A stretch of 10,927 nucleotides of DNA from Chitinophagaceae bacterium (GCA_947483345.1 CANKNL010000081.1:1-10927); one strand, 5' to 3'; shown: positions 1 through 7,581, numbered from the stretch's first letter. The notes: generated by a model not told the origin, from the letters alone. Numbers and translations are program-made.

Positions 1-1524
1 TTTAAAAACCTGTTTTTGTATTTATCATACCGGGCCATGGGGCCAATAAAACACGGCATAGTAAATCGTTTTAGGGTTGATTTATATGATAAAATACTTC
101 TATTGCCGATAGGGTTCTTTACCGAACAACGGAAGGGCGACTTGATGAGCCGCATGACAAATGATGTAAGTGAGGTTGAGGGATCGGTAGTAGGTACACT
201 GGAAGGTTGGGTGAGAGACCCCCTCACTATTATTATTAACCTGATTGTTTTATTTGCAATCAGCCCCATGCTTACCGGGTTTATATTATTATGTATTCCT
301 GTAATGGGTTTCGTTATTGGCAGGCTAAGCCGGTCATTAAAAAAGCAATCAACCGAAGTGGCCATATTGGGAGGCGAAACTATTTCACTAATTGATGAAA
401 CGCTTGGTGGGTTAAGGGTAATAAAGGCTTTTAATGTGGAAGGGCTATTACGCAGTAAATTTTTAAATACCAGCAACCAGCTATTACACGCCAGAAATCA
501 GATCGGATTTAAAAGAGACCTTGCCTCACCCATGAGTGAAATGATGGGCGTGGCTATTTTTTCGGGTATTTTATGGTTTGGAGGACGGTTGGTTTTGAAT
601 GGTACATTGGGATTGGACGGTGCCTTATTTCTTGCCTATATGGGCATGTTTTATAACATCATTGATCCGGCAAAGTCAATTTCAACGGCATTCAGCAATA
701 TGCAAAAAGGCGCTGCTGCCATTGGCAGGATAGATGAAGTATTAAAAGCACCTGTAACTGTTGATGATAATCCAAACGGTAAAAAAATAGACAGCTTTAC
801 TGCCCAAATCGAATTCAAAAATGTTGGTTTTAAGTACGACGATGTGGTGATCTTAAAAAATATAAATCTAAAAGTAGAAAAAGGAAAAACAGTAGCATTG
901 GTAGGCAGTAGTGGTGCGGGAAAAAGTACCCTGGCCGACCTGGTACCCCGTTTTCATGATGTTAGCAGCGGAGAATTGCTGGTAGATGGCATTAATATAA
1001 AAGATTATTCACTGCATTCACTGCGCAATTTAATAAGTATAGTAACCCAGGAGCCTATTTTATTTAATGATACCATTGCCAATAATATTGCATTAGGGAT
1101 GGATAATGCATCGCAGGCCGAAATTGAAACGGCTGCAAAAGTGGCCAATGCCCATGATTTTATTATGCAAAAAGAAGAGCACTATAAAACCAATATCGGC
1201 GACCGTGGCGGTAAACTCAGTGGTGGTGAGCGCCAGCGTATGACTATTGCAAGGGCTGTACTCAAAAACCCACCCATATTAATTCTTGATGAAGCAACGT
1301 CCTCATTAGATACTGAAAGTGAAAGATTAGTACAGGATGCCATAAATAATTTAATGAACAACCGAACCTCGCTGGTTATCGCACACCGGTTATCCACCAT
1401 CAGGCATGCCGATGAAATTATTGTGTTGCAAAAAGGCGAGATTGTGGAAAGGGGTACACATGATAGTTTGATTGCACAAAATGGTTTTTATAAAAGGTTG
1501 GTGGATATGCAGGAGGTGCGGTAA
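1..1524 (+). CDS. ABC exporter, MsbA-like fused permease/ATPase (5' end missing)
   Basis: Half-transporter of the type I ABC exporter family (MsbA/MdlB-like). It would dimerise in the inner membrane and use ATP to flip or export a lipid or hydrophobic substrate; the substrate cannot be told from sequence. The reading frame is open from base 1, so the start lies outside the window. 507 codons are present and roughly 90-100 residues, including the first membrane helices, are missing compared with the usual ~600. The conserved intracellular-loop segment FFTEQRKGDLMSRMTNDV is near residues 39-56, followed by hydrophobic helices. The ATPase domain is complete: Walker A GSSGAGKST (904-930), Q-loop Gln (1048), signature LSGGERQR (1216-1239), Walker B ILILDE (1276-1293), SLD D-loop and the switch His in IAHR (1384-1386). 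All catalytic residues are intact. The gene ends facing the DksA-like gene and shares a hairpin terminator with it. Family assignment is secure; the substrate is unknown. Confidence 0.95.
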   Translation, partial: FKNLFLYLSYRAMGPIKHGIVNRFRVDLYDKILLLPIGFFTEQRKGDLMSRMTNDVSEVEGSVVGTLEGWVRDPLTIIINLIVLFAISPMLTGFILLCIPVMGFVIGRLSRSLKKQSTEVAILGGETISLIDETLGGLRVIKAFNVEGLLRSKFLNTSNQLLHARNQIGFKRDLASPMSEMMGVAIFSGILWFGGRLVLNGTLGLDGALFLAYMGMFYNIIDPAKSISTAFSNMQKGAAAIGRIDEVLKAPVTVDDNPNGKKIDSFTAQIEFKNVGFKYDDVVILKNINLKVEKGKTVALVGSSGAGKSTLADLVPRFHDVSSGELLVDGINIKDYSLHSLRNLISIVTQEPILFNDTIANNIALGMDNASQAEIETAAKVANAHDFIMQKEEHYKTNIGDRGGKLSGGERQRMTIARAVLKNPPILILDEATSSLDTESERLVQDAINNLMNNRTSLVIAHRLSTIRHADEIIVLQKGEIVERGTHDSLIAQNGFYKRLVDMQEVR

Positions 1525-1563
1525 TTTTTTAAACAGCATTTTTCAAAAAGGGTACCTCATAAA

Positions 1564-1593
1564 AAAAGGAGAACGATTTCTCATTCTCCTTTT
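1564..1593. terminator. Bidirectional intrinsic terminator between convergent genes
   Basis: Perfect 10-bp inverted repeat AAAAGGAGAA (1564-1573) and TTCTCCTTTT (1584-1593) with a 10-nt loop. It sits between the ABC exporter stop (1524) and the DksA-like stop (1617). Read leftward, the stem is followed by seven T residues, a good intrinsic terminator. Read rightward, the T-tract is four residues, so it is weaker in that direction. Confidence 0.8.
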
Positions 1594-1598
1594 AATTA

Positions 1599-1611
1599 TT
1601 CATTTTTAATT
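1599..1611. repeat. Short AT-rich repeat copy, intergenic (shared with ileS interior)
   Basis: The 13-mer TTCATTTTTAATT recurs exactly at 5302-5314 inside ileS, in the same strand orientation. Both copies sit in a longer run of AATT/ATTTTTAA units. Such AT-rich short repeats are, to my knowledge, frequent in Bacteroidota intergenic DNA; a chance match in AT-rich sequence is not excluded. Confidence 0.4.
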
Positions 1612-1616
1612 CTTAA

Positions 1617-2546
1617 TTATTTAGCCGCTCCCATTTTAGCTTCCATACTCAATGTAGCGTGTGGTACTGCACGTAAGCGGGCTTTGTCTATAAGCTGGCC
1701 GGTTACACGACAAATGCCATAGGTTTTATTCTCTATTCTCATTACCGCTTTTTCCAGGTGATCAATAAATGTGATCTGGCGACTGGCCATCTGGCTAAGC
1801 TGCTCTCTTTCCATACTCATACTACCATCTTCCATGGTCATATAGCGGGCATCATCGTTATCGCCTCCCATTTCATCCTTACGTGTAATTAATCCCTGGA
1901 GGTAATTCAACTCTTTTTTAGCCGATTCCAGCTTGCGTTGAATGATCTCTCTGAATTCATTTAAATCTGTGTCATTGTAACGAACAAGGGGTGCACCTAA
2001 ATCATGCTTTGGCTTATCCAGTACCGACTTGGTAAATTCCGGCTGATATTTCCGGGATGTTTTAGTATTTATTTTTGGTAACACAACAGGCTTAGCAGGT
2101 GCGATCTTAATATCTTTTGCCTTTTGGGGCGACTTTTCTTTTGCCAAAACAACAATTTTGTCTGGTGTTTTTTTAATCGAAACCGGTTTCGAAACCGGCT
2201 TTTTTAATTCAATCTTTTTAGTCATAGGTTTATGTACCGGTTTTTTTGCAACAGCTTTAACTACAGGTTTTGCTGTTTTTTTTATTACAATAACCTTTTT
2301 AGGGGCCTTTTTTATAAGTTTTACAACCTTTTTTACAGATTTTTTGACTATGGCTTTTGGTGCCTGTTTCTTTGCAACAGGTTTCTTTGCAACAGGTTTT
2401 TTGGCAACCACCTTTTTTTGGGCTGCCTTTTTAACAGGGGCAACTTTTTTTGCCGGAGCTACTTTTTTTACTGTTTTTACAACCTTTTTAGCCGTTGGTT
2501 TTGCTGTCTTTCCTTTTTTAGCAGGGATTTGCTTTTTTGTAGCCAT
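1617..2546 (-). CDS. TraR/DksA-family protein with long histone H1-like Lys/Ala/Pro-rich N-terminal tail
   Basis: 309 aa. Residues ~1-165 are a low-complexity basic tail made of AKK, KKPVA and PVKK units, like histone H1 C-terminal tails or Hc1-type nucleoid proteins. Residues ~190-305 are a DksA/TraR-like domain: a coiled-coil hairpin with an acidic tip (GGDNDDA, 227-233) and the C-terminal segment YGICRVTGQLI. DksA proteins bind the RNA polymerase secondary channel and tune initiation together with (p)ppGpp. Only one Cys of the classical four remains (Cys279); the others read as Thr282, Ser300 and Ala303, so zinc binding is unlikely. I know this degenerate form as common in Bacteroidota homologues. 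The ATG is 4 nt after the ileS stop, with AAAAAAGG 8 nt upstream inside the ileS end, so the pair is probably cotranscribed. In many Bacteroidota lspA follows this gene; here a terminator follows. DNA binding by the tail is inference. Confidence 0.88.
   Translation of the reverse strand: MATKKQIPAKKGKTAKPTAKKVVKTVKKVAPAKKVAPVKKAAQKKVVAKKPVAKKPVAKKQAPKAIVKKSVKKVVKLIKKAPKKVIVIKKTAKPVVKAVAKKPVHKPMTKKIELKKPVSKPVSIKKTPDKIVVLAKEKSPQKAKDIKIAPAKPVVLPKINTKTSRKYQPEFTKSVLDKPKHDLGAPLVRYNDTDLNEFREIIQRKLESAKKELNYLQGLITRKDEMGGDNDDARYMTMEDGSMSMEREQLSQMASRQITFIDHLEKAVMRIENKTYGICRVTGQLIDKARLRAVPHATLSMEAKMGAAK
2366..2395. repeat. 15-bp tandem duplication in the basic tail
   Basis: GTTTCTTTGCAACAG occurs twice head-to-tail (2366-2380 and 2381-2395), with a degenerate third unit at 2396-2410. 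It is 5 codons long and encodes the KKPVA repeats on the minus strand, so copy-number change would keep the frame. Confidence 0.9.
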
Positions 2547-2550
2547 ACTG

Positions 2551-5500
2551 TTAACCTTTTTTAAGTACGTTCACTTGTAATATAGCATCATTCACTTCAA
2601 TTTCAATTCCATTGGTTATGGCGGGTAAAAAAGCAAGCGAATCTGCCAGAATTTCGGCGCAAATATAATCTTTATATTGAATTATTGACGGTTGCAGCTC
2701 TGCATTTTCACTGACCTTTACATCTATACGGTCAGATAGGTTAAAACCGCTGTCTTTTCTAATGTTTTGGATCCTGTTTACAAACTCCCTGGCATCTCCT
2801 TCTTTTCTCAAATTATCAGTAATTATTATATCTAATGCTACTGTTAAATGAGCTTTTACAGCAACTTCATAGCCTGGAATCTCGTCAGTAGTAATCTCCA
2901 TATCTTCGGCATATATGGTTATTGGCTCTTCCCCGGTATTTTTATGATCGGGGTTAAGTATATGCCCATTTTCAAGTGCATTATCAATTGTTATATTATC
3001 AAAATTTGCAATTAATTCTGCTGCCCACTTCATTTTAGGCCCCAGTTTTTTACCCAGCGTTTTAAAATTGGCCTTTGCTTTTTTCTTGATAAAATCATTT
3101 TCGGCACCTAAAACATCCACCTCCTTAATATTGGTTTCGGCTTTAATAATATCTTCAACCTTTTTAATACGTGCTGCCATAGTTAAATCGAGGGCAGGGA
3201 TGAAAACTTTTTGTAATGGCTGCCTTACTTTAAGGTTTACTTTTTTACGCAGGGATAAAATCAGGGAAGAGATATCCTGTGCCAACTGCATTCTTTTTTC
3301 CAGATCAATATCAATAACTGATTCATTAAATTTTGGGAAATCGGTATGATGTATAGATTCATTTTTAAAACGATTAGAAACCGCATTTAAATTGTTGAAC
3401 AGCCAATCTGCAAAAAAAGGAGCAATGGGTGCCATCAGTTTACACAGCGTTTCCAAACATTCATATAGGGTTTGGTAAGCAGAGATTTTATCCTGTTCAT
3501 ATTCGCCTTTCCAAAAACGGCGGCGGCATAGCCGTACATACCAGTTGCTTAGGTGGGCATCTACAAAATCTTCAATGGCACGACCAGCCTGGGTAGGTTC
3601 GTAGGCATCAAAATTTTCCTGAACATTTTTTATCAATGAGTTAAGGGAAGATAATATCCACTGATCAATTTCCGGCCTATCCTTAACGGGTATATAATTT
3701 TCTTTAAAAGCAAATCCATCCACATTTGCATAAAGTGCAAAAAACTGGTAAGTATTATATAAAGTACCGAAGAATTTGCGTTGTACTTCTTTGATACCTT
3801 CTGTATCAAATTTTAAACTATCCCAAGGCGATGCATTGGTAATGAGGTACCATCGCGTAGCATCGGCTCCAAAAGTATCAATGGTAACAAAAGGGTCAAC
3901 CACATTACCTAGGCGTTTGCTCATTTTGTTGCCGGCCTTATCCAACACCAAACCATTACTCACTACGGTTTTATAAGCTAGGCCTTTTAACTCTCCTGAT
4001 AAAGGCGGGTAAAATCCGTGTTCTCTTAATTTCTCTTCAACACTTTCTTTTAATAAAGCGCCAAGTGCATGTAATGTATAAAACCATCCCCTTGTCTGGT
4101 CAACGCCTTCTGCAATAAAATCGGCGGGATAGCTTTTGGCAAAGGTCTCAATATTTTCAAAAGGGAAATGCCATTGTGCATAAGGCATGGCACCACTGTC
4201 AAACCAAACATCAATTAAATCAGGAACCCGCTGCATGGGTTTGCCAGCAGGACTTACTAAAATGATCTCATCAACATAGGGTTTATGTAAATCAAGGATA
4301 CCCTCATGCAGATAATGTTTATTTGTTTCGCCACCTAAAACCTGGGCCGCTTTTTTTATTTCATTGTTTAACTCTTCAATTGATCCAATGCATTTTTCTT
4401 CTTCTCCATCTTCGGTTTTCCAGATAGGTAGTGCGGTTCCCCAAAAACGGCTGCGGCTCAGGTTCCAGTCAACCACATTCTCTAGCCAGTTGCCAAAACG
4501 GCCGGTACCGGTATTTGCCGGTTTCCAATTGATGGTTTTATTAAGTTCCACCATTCTGTCTTTAACAGCTGTGGTTTTAATAAACCAGGCATCAAGCGGA
4601 TAATAAATAATGGGCTTATCTGTACGCCAGCAATGCGGATAACTGTGTTCGTATTTTTCAACCTTAAAGGCCCTGTTCTCCTTTTTTAATTTTACAGCGA
4701 TGTCAATATTCACATCCACATAATCCTTTTCATCCTTATAATTTTTTACATAGCGGTTGCTGAATTCACCTACCCCTTCCACAAATTTTCCCTGCTTATC
4801 AACCAGCGTTAAAATGCCCAGGTTATTTTTTTGTCCAACTCTAAAATCATCTGCACCAAAAGCAGGCGCAGTATGTACAATACCGGTACCATCTTCGGTG
4901 GTAACAAAATCGCCAAGAATGATTCTGAATGGTGAGGCACCGGGAGTCAGCTCCTGAATTTTCTCTAAAGTATTGGCTTCAGATGGGAGGAGTTGTTCGT
5001 ATTGTAATCCTTCCAGTTCGCTTCCTTTAAATCCGGTAAGTATTTTCCAGGGCAACAGTTTTACTTCAGCATTGTAATTTTCAAAATCGCCGTTTTCTCC
5101 TTCGGCTTTAAAATATTTGTTTACCAGTGCTTTTGCAAGAACCACATTAATCGGTAAATGAGTATATGGATTAAATGTGTGTACTAAAACGTAATCAATG
5201 GTTGGCCCAACGGTTAACCCAAGATTTGAAGGTAATGTCCATGGAGTTGTTGTCCATGCTAAAAAGAAAATATCTCCATCAACATTTTTAATTTTTAATT
5301 TTTCATTTTTAATTGCCCTGAACATTGCCACTGCACTCGTATCCTTCACATCCTTATACGTACCAGGCTGGTTTAATTCGTGTGATGATAACCCTGTACC
5401 TGCCGCAGGTGAATAAGGCTGAATACTTACACTTTCATACAAATAGCCTTTCTTATATAATTCGCTCAGGCACCACCATAGTGATTCGATATAATTATTT

Positions 5501-5961
5501 TCGAAAGTAACATACGGGTTTTTTAAATCTACCCAGTAGCCCATTTTTTGGGTGATATCGTCCCATTTATCTTTAAACCGCATCACCACTTCCCGGCATT
5601 TTTTATTATAATCTTCAACCGATATTTTTATACCGATATCTTCTTTGGTAATGCCCAATTCTTTTTCAACACCTAACTCAATTGGTAGGCCATGGGTATC
5701 CCATCCGCCTTTTCGTTTTACCTGAAACCCCTGCATCGTTTTGTAACGGCAAACCAAATCTTTTAATGTTCGGGAAATAACATGATGAATACCTGGCATG
5801 CCGTTGGCACTGGGCGGACCTTCATAAAAGACAAAGGGCGGATGGCCTTCACGCAGGTCAACACTTTTTTCAAAAGTGTTTTCCTTTTTCCATTTAGCCA
5901 AGATCTCTTCGCTGATAGAAGGCAGGTTTAATTGCTGATATTCGGTGTATTTACCACTCAT
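2551..5961 (-). CDS. ileS: Isoleucyl-tRNA synthetase (IleRS), long Bacteroidota/eukaryote-like type
   Basis: 1136-aa class I aminoacyl-tRNA synthetase that charges tRNA-Ile with isoleucine in the cytoplasm. The N-terminal Rossmann fold carries the first signature as GIHH (residues 57-60, 5782-5793) instead of HIGH. The CP1 editing domain shows LAWTTTPWTLPSN and GTGIVHTAPAFGADDF (residues 358-373), which hydrolyse Val-tRNA. Then come WGTALPIW, WFDSGAMPYA, and the second signature KMSKR (residues 679-683, 3913-3927). A helical anticodon-binding domain follows (from about residue 770), then a C-terminal extension of ~200 residues without the Cys zinc site of short bacterial IleRS. The length is normal for Bacteroidota. 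The ATG at 5961 fits the conserved N-terminus; no clear Shine-Dalgarno is seen, as often in this phylum. Residues 217-226 (IKNEKLKIKN) look like a translated AT-rich repeat in a variable loop. First gene of a two-gene unit with the DksA-like gene. Confidence 0.98.
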   Translation of the reverse strand: MSGKYTEYQQLNLPSISEEILAKWKKENTFEKSVDLREGHPPFVFYEGPPSANGMPGIHHVISRTLKDLVCRYKTMQGFQVKRKGGWDTHGLPIELGVEKELGITKEDIGIKISVEDYNKKCREVVMRFKDKWDDITQKMGYWVDLKNPYVTFENNYIESLWWCLSELYKKGYLYESVSIQPYSPAAGTGLSSHELNQPGTYKDVKDTSAVAMFRAIKNEKLKIKNVDGDIFFLAWTTTPWTLPSNLGLTVGPTIDYVLVHTFNPYTHLPINVVLAKALVNKYFKAEGENGDFENYNAEVKLLPWKILTGFKGSELEGLQYEQLLPSEANTLEKIQELTPGASPFRIILGDFVTTEDGTGIVHTAPAFGADDFRVGQKNNLGILTLVDKQGKFVEGVGEFSNRYVKNYKDEKDYVDVNIDIAVKLKKENRAFKVEKYEHSYPHCWRTDKPIIYYPLDAWFIKTTAVKDRMVELNKTINWKPANTGTGRFGNWLENVVDWNLSRSRFWGTALPIWKTEDGEEEKCIGSIEELNNEIKKAAQVLGGETNKHYLHEGILDLHKPYVDEIILVSPAGKPMQRVPDLIDVWFDSGAMPYAQWHFPFENIETFAKSYPADFIAEGVDQTRGWFYTLHALGALLKESVEEKLREHGFYPPLSGELKGLAYKTVVSNGLVLDKAGNKMSKRLGNVVDPFVTIDTFGADATRWYLITNASPWDSLKFDTEGIKEVQRKFFGTLYNTYQFFALYANVDGFAFKENYIPVKDRPEIDQWILSSLNSLIKNVQENFDAYEPTQAGRAIEDFVDAHLSNWYVRLCRRRFWKGEYEQDKISAYQTLYECLETLCKLMAPIAPFFADWLFNNLNAVSNRFKNESIHHTDFPKFNESVIDIDLEKRMQLAQDISSLILSLRKKVNLKVRQPLQKVFIPALDLTMAARIKKVEDIIKAETNIKEVDVLGAENDFIKKKAKANFKTLGKKLGPKMKWAAELIANFDNITIDNALENGHILNPDHKNTGEEPITIYAEDMEITTDEIPGYEVAVKAHLTVALDIIITDNLRKEGDAREFVNRIQNIRKDSGFNLSDRIDVKVSENAELQPSIIQYKDYICAEILADSLAFLPAITNGIEIEVNDAILQVNVLKKG
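5284..5313 (-). repeat. AT-rich short repeat translated in frame inside ileS
   Basis: Ten codons read IKNEKLKIKN from runs of ATTTTTAA-type units, lying just before the conserved editing segment DIFFLAWTTTPW. The composition is much more AT-rich than the flanking ileS codons, and the stretch shares a 13-mer with intergenic DNA at 1599-1611. KLKIKNEK-like peptides from translated AT-rich repeats are, from memory, recurrent in Bacteroidota proteins. Confidence 0.5.
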
Positions 5962-5977
5962 AAATAAATCTGTAATT

Positions 5978-6013
5978 CTATAGTTTATTAACAGGCCAGT
6001 TAAAATTATCCAT
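5978..6013 (-). other. Possible 11-codon upstream ORF in the ileS leader
   Basis: ATG at 6013 opens MDNFNWPVNKL and stops with TAG at 5978-5980, 16 nt before the ileS ATG and in another frame. It lies about 20-30 nt downstream of the candidate -7 box. It has no Ile codons, so it is not an Ile attenuator peptide; it may be chance. Confidence 0.2.
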
Positions 6014-6034
6014 GCTGCTAATTAAATAAGTGTG

Positions 6035-6042
6035 CAAAGGTA
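6035..6042 (-). promoter_or_regulatory. Candidate Bacteroidota -7 promoter box for ileS
   Basis: On the minus strand TACCTTTG matches the Bacteroidota sigma-ABfr -7 consensus TAnnTTTG exactly and continues as TTTGCAC, a common form. It predicts an ileS leader of about 65-70 nt. No clear TTTG -33 element is seen at the expected distance, so the call rests on the -7 box and its position. Confidence 0.5.
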
Positions 6043-6197
6043 GTAAAATAGCGGGGTTCGGTAATGAGGGATAGTGTTTTAGTTGTAAGCATTTGTACGG
6101 GGAAAGCTCGTATTTATACGGTAATTTTTTTTAACATTCTCGTGAAAGCCCTTGTGGGACTGATTTTTACGCCTAGTTATCCACATTTTAAAGCTTT

Positions 6198-6213
6198 TGG
6201 CACAGAATTAGCA
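6198..6213 (+). promoter_or_regulatory. Candidate sigma-54 -24/-12 promoter
   Basis: TGGCACAGAATTAGCA matches the RpoN consensus TGGCAC-N5-TTGCA at 10 of 11 defined positions (A replaces the second T of the -12 half), with the invariant GG and GC at the right 11-base offset. The predicted start is near 6224. There is no start codon with a sizeable ORF before the hairpin at 6298, so the product would be a small RNA. A chance match is possible. Confidence 0.35.
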
Positions 6214-6223
6214 ACAAGTATTA

Positions 6224-6335
6224 CATCTAATCAAGAAAGATTGTTTTTGAAAAATAAATAATAAAGATTTTGCTGGTTTAGGGTTTTATTAGGGTAAAAG
6301 ACGGGGGTATTCTTATTCCCGTCTTACTTTAAAAA
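6224..6335 (+). ncRNA. Putative small RNA (sigma-54-like promoter to hairpin)
   Basis: A transcript from the -24/-12 element would start near 6224 and end after the 6298-6325 hairpin, about 105 nt. The body is AT-rich, has no ATG-started ORF and matches no RNA family I recognise. Pure inference from promoter-like and terminator-like signals in the correct order and distance. Confidence 0.22.
6298..6325. terminator. Hairpin terminator in intergenic region
   Basis: AAGACGGG (6298-6305) pairs perfectly with CCCGTCTT (6318-6325). Two G-T wobbles and one T-A pair extend the stem inward, leaving a 6-nt loop. Rightward it is followed by ACTTT; leftward by TT then ACCC. No called gene ends here on the plus strand. 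It may terminate a small RNA, or back up the HmuY operon terminator on the minus strand. Confidence 0.6.
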
Positions 6336-6428
6336 CAATAAATTTAATAACCAATTTTGTTCCGCTTTAAGTATCCAATATTCTAAAAATCAATATCTGG
6401 TATAACAAAATACGTCATACAGATATAA

Positions 6429-6468
6429 ACAACAGGTCATCTCTTATAATATTGAGATGACCTGTTGT
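6429..6468 (-). terminator. Terminator hairpin of the receptor/HmuY operon
   Basis: Perfect 15-bp inverted repeat (6429-6443 with 6454-6468; arm ACAACAGGTCATCTC) around a 10-nt AT loop, beginning 18 nt past the HmuY stop codon. The T-tract after it is short (TTTATAT), so it may also act as an mRNA 3' stabiliser. Confidence 0.8.
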
Positions 6469-6486
6469 AATACCGTTAAAAACACG

Positions 6487-7554
6487 CTATTTAATAAGAT
6501 CGTATTTAAACATGGGTTTTCCTCTTGTGCCCCCATCATTGCCAATGCCCATCGACAGGCATTTAAACTTATAATAATTGCCAGAAACATCTTTTATGAT
6601 ATAAAAACGATCTAACCTGGCACCTGTAGCAGGTTGTGTACTTCTCCAGCCACTGCCCATTGCCCATCTTTTTGTTGATGGTACCGATAAGGCTGTACTG
6701 TCTTTATTAAATGCATTGTAAGCATCTAATGCGATGGCAGCAGATGCATATATTTTTGTAGAAACAGTTACACCTGATAAATAATTAGCCGCGATCAAAT
6801 CTGAAAAATTATAGGGCACAGGGCCTGCTCCAAAATTGGCTTCATAAACGGAATAGCTCCATACCAAATCCCATTTTTCTTTTTCGGGCTGAGCTTCTAT
6901 GATGCCATTTTCGAAGGATACAAACTTAAAGTGATAAGCCGCGTCCTTCGGAATCTGAATGGTTTTAAAACTGGTTTCCTGAATACCTGCATATTGCAAC
7001 GTATATCCACCTGCTGCATTGCGAAGTACCCTTAATTTAATCCAGGGCCTTGCAGCAATACTGCCTCCGGTACCACGGTTTAAAATAATAACTTTATTAT
7101 CTGCATCAGTTTCAGATATGGCAGGGATAACAGTTTTGGTCAGGTCGCCGGCAATGTCATCAAAGTAGTGTAAGTGTTCGGGTAAAGGGTTAAACTGGCT
7201 GGTGGCTAAAGTTAGACCAATGGTATCAGTTGCCCCAACTGCTGTTAAACTATTTTGAGTAAGCAGTTTGGCGCCTGCTGCGGTACTGTTGTTTAATATC
7301 ACCCTAAAATCTGCTCCTGAATAAAAACCCAGATCCCAGCCGGCACGTAAAACGGCAGTCTGCCTGTCGCCCGATAAATCAATGTAAACTGCATTACCTG
7401 CAATGGCACCGGATTCGGTTCCTGCAATGCCATTTAATTTTATTTCAGCACCGGTTGATGGCGGGATAATGAAAACAGGATCTGTATCTTTTTTGCAGGC
7501 TGTAAATCCAAGAACGACAGCTGCCAGTATTACTATTTTTTGAAAACTTAACAT
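6487..7554 (-). CDS. HmuY-family heme-binding surface lipoprotein
   Basis: 355 aa. The signal peptide ends in a lipobox, GFTAC with Cys20 as the lipidated residue, followed by KKDTD, an acidic/basic stretch of the sort that marks surface export of Bacteroidota lipoproteins. The body resembles HmuY proteins, which take heme from host or environmental hemoproteins and hand it to a TonB-dependent receptor. Recognisable segments are YIDLSGDRQTAVLRAGWDLGFY (57-78, split by no gaps), DFRVILNN (82-89), EKWDLVWSY (226-234), FGAGPVPYNFSDLI (241-254) and YYKFKCLSMG (327-336). It is longer than Porphyromonas HmuY (~216 aa) and contains two WDL modules (73-75 and 228-230), suggesting internal duplication. 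Only three His occur (127, 129, 208); these, or Met residues, could be heme ligands. It starts 27 nt after the receptor stop, so it is cotranscribed. Heme as ligand is inferred from the family. Confidence 0.82.
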   Translation of the reverse strand: MLSFQKIVILAAVVLGFTACKKDTDPVFIIPPSTGAEIKLNGIAGTESGAIAGNAVYIDLSGDRQTAVLRAGWDLGFYSGADFRVILNNSTAAGAKLLTQNSLTAVGATDTIGLTLATSQFNPLPEHLHYFDDIAGDLTKTVIPAISETDADNKVIILNRGTGGSIAARPWIKLRVLRNAAGGYTLQYAGIQETSFKTIQIPKDAAYHFKFVSFENGIIEAQPEKEKWDLVWSYSVYEANFGAGPVPYNFSDLIAANYLSGVTVSTKIYASAAIALDAYNAFNKDSTALSVPSTKRWAMGSGWRSTQPATGARLDRFYIIKDVSGNYYKFKCLSMGIGNDGGTRGKPMFKYDLIK

Positions 7555-7581
7555 GATTGATGATTTAATAAATGAGGTATT

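Larger units (their letters stand above)
5962..6486. other. Gene-free region between ileS and the HmuY gene
   Basis: About 525 bp without a convincing gene. ileS leader and promoter lie at 5962-6042. 6043-6197 shows nothing definite apart from one isolated TTATCCACA. 6198-6325 has a sigma-54-like element and a hairpin. 6326-6428 is plain AT-rich sequence. The HmuY terminator closes it at 6429-6468. The only open frame of note is 65 codons on the plus strand (6064-6261); it resembles no family I know and its start lies close to the ileS promoter, so I do not call it. Confidence 0.6.

Noticed and set aside
1676..1712. Loss of three of four zinc-finger Cys in the DksA-like protein as a novelty
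   Set aside because: The YGICRVTG form is, to my knowledge, standard in Bacteroidota homologues, so it is not specific to this window.
2158..2580. 140-codon Phe-rich plus-strand ORF
   Set aside because: It is the antisense image of the Lys-rich tail of the DksA-like gene (AAA read as TTT); composition explains it.
6177..6185. TTATCCACA, exact DnaA box
   Set aside because: Single copy; no cluster of boxes, no dnaA/dnaN neighbours and no AT-rich unwinding array that would mark an origin.
6064..6261. 65-codon plus-strand ORF in the ileS/HmuY spacer
   Set aside because: No recognisable family, starts close to the ileS promoter region, no ribosome binding site, and it spans the sigma-54-like element; likely chance.
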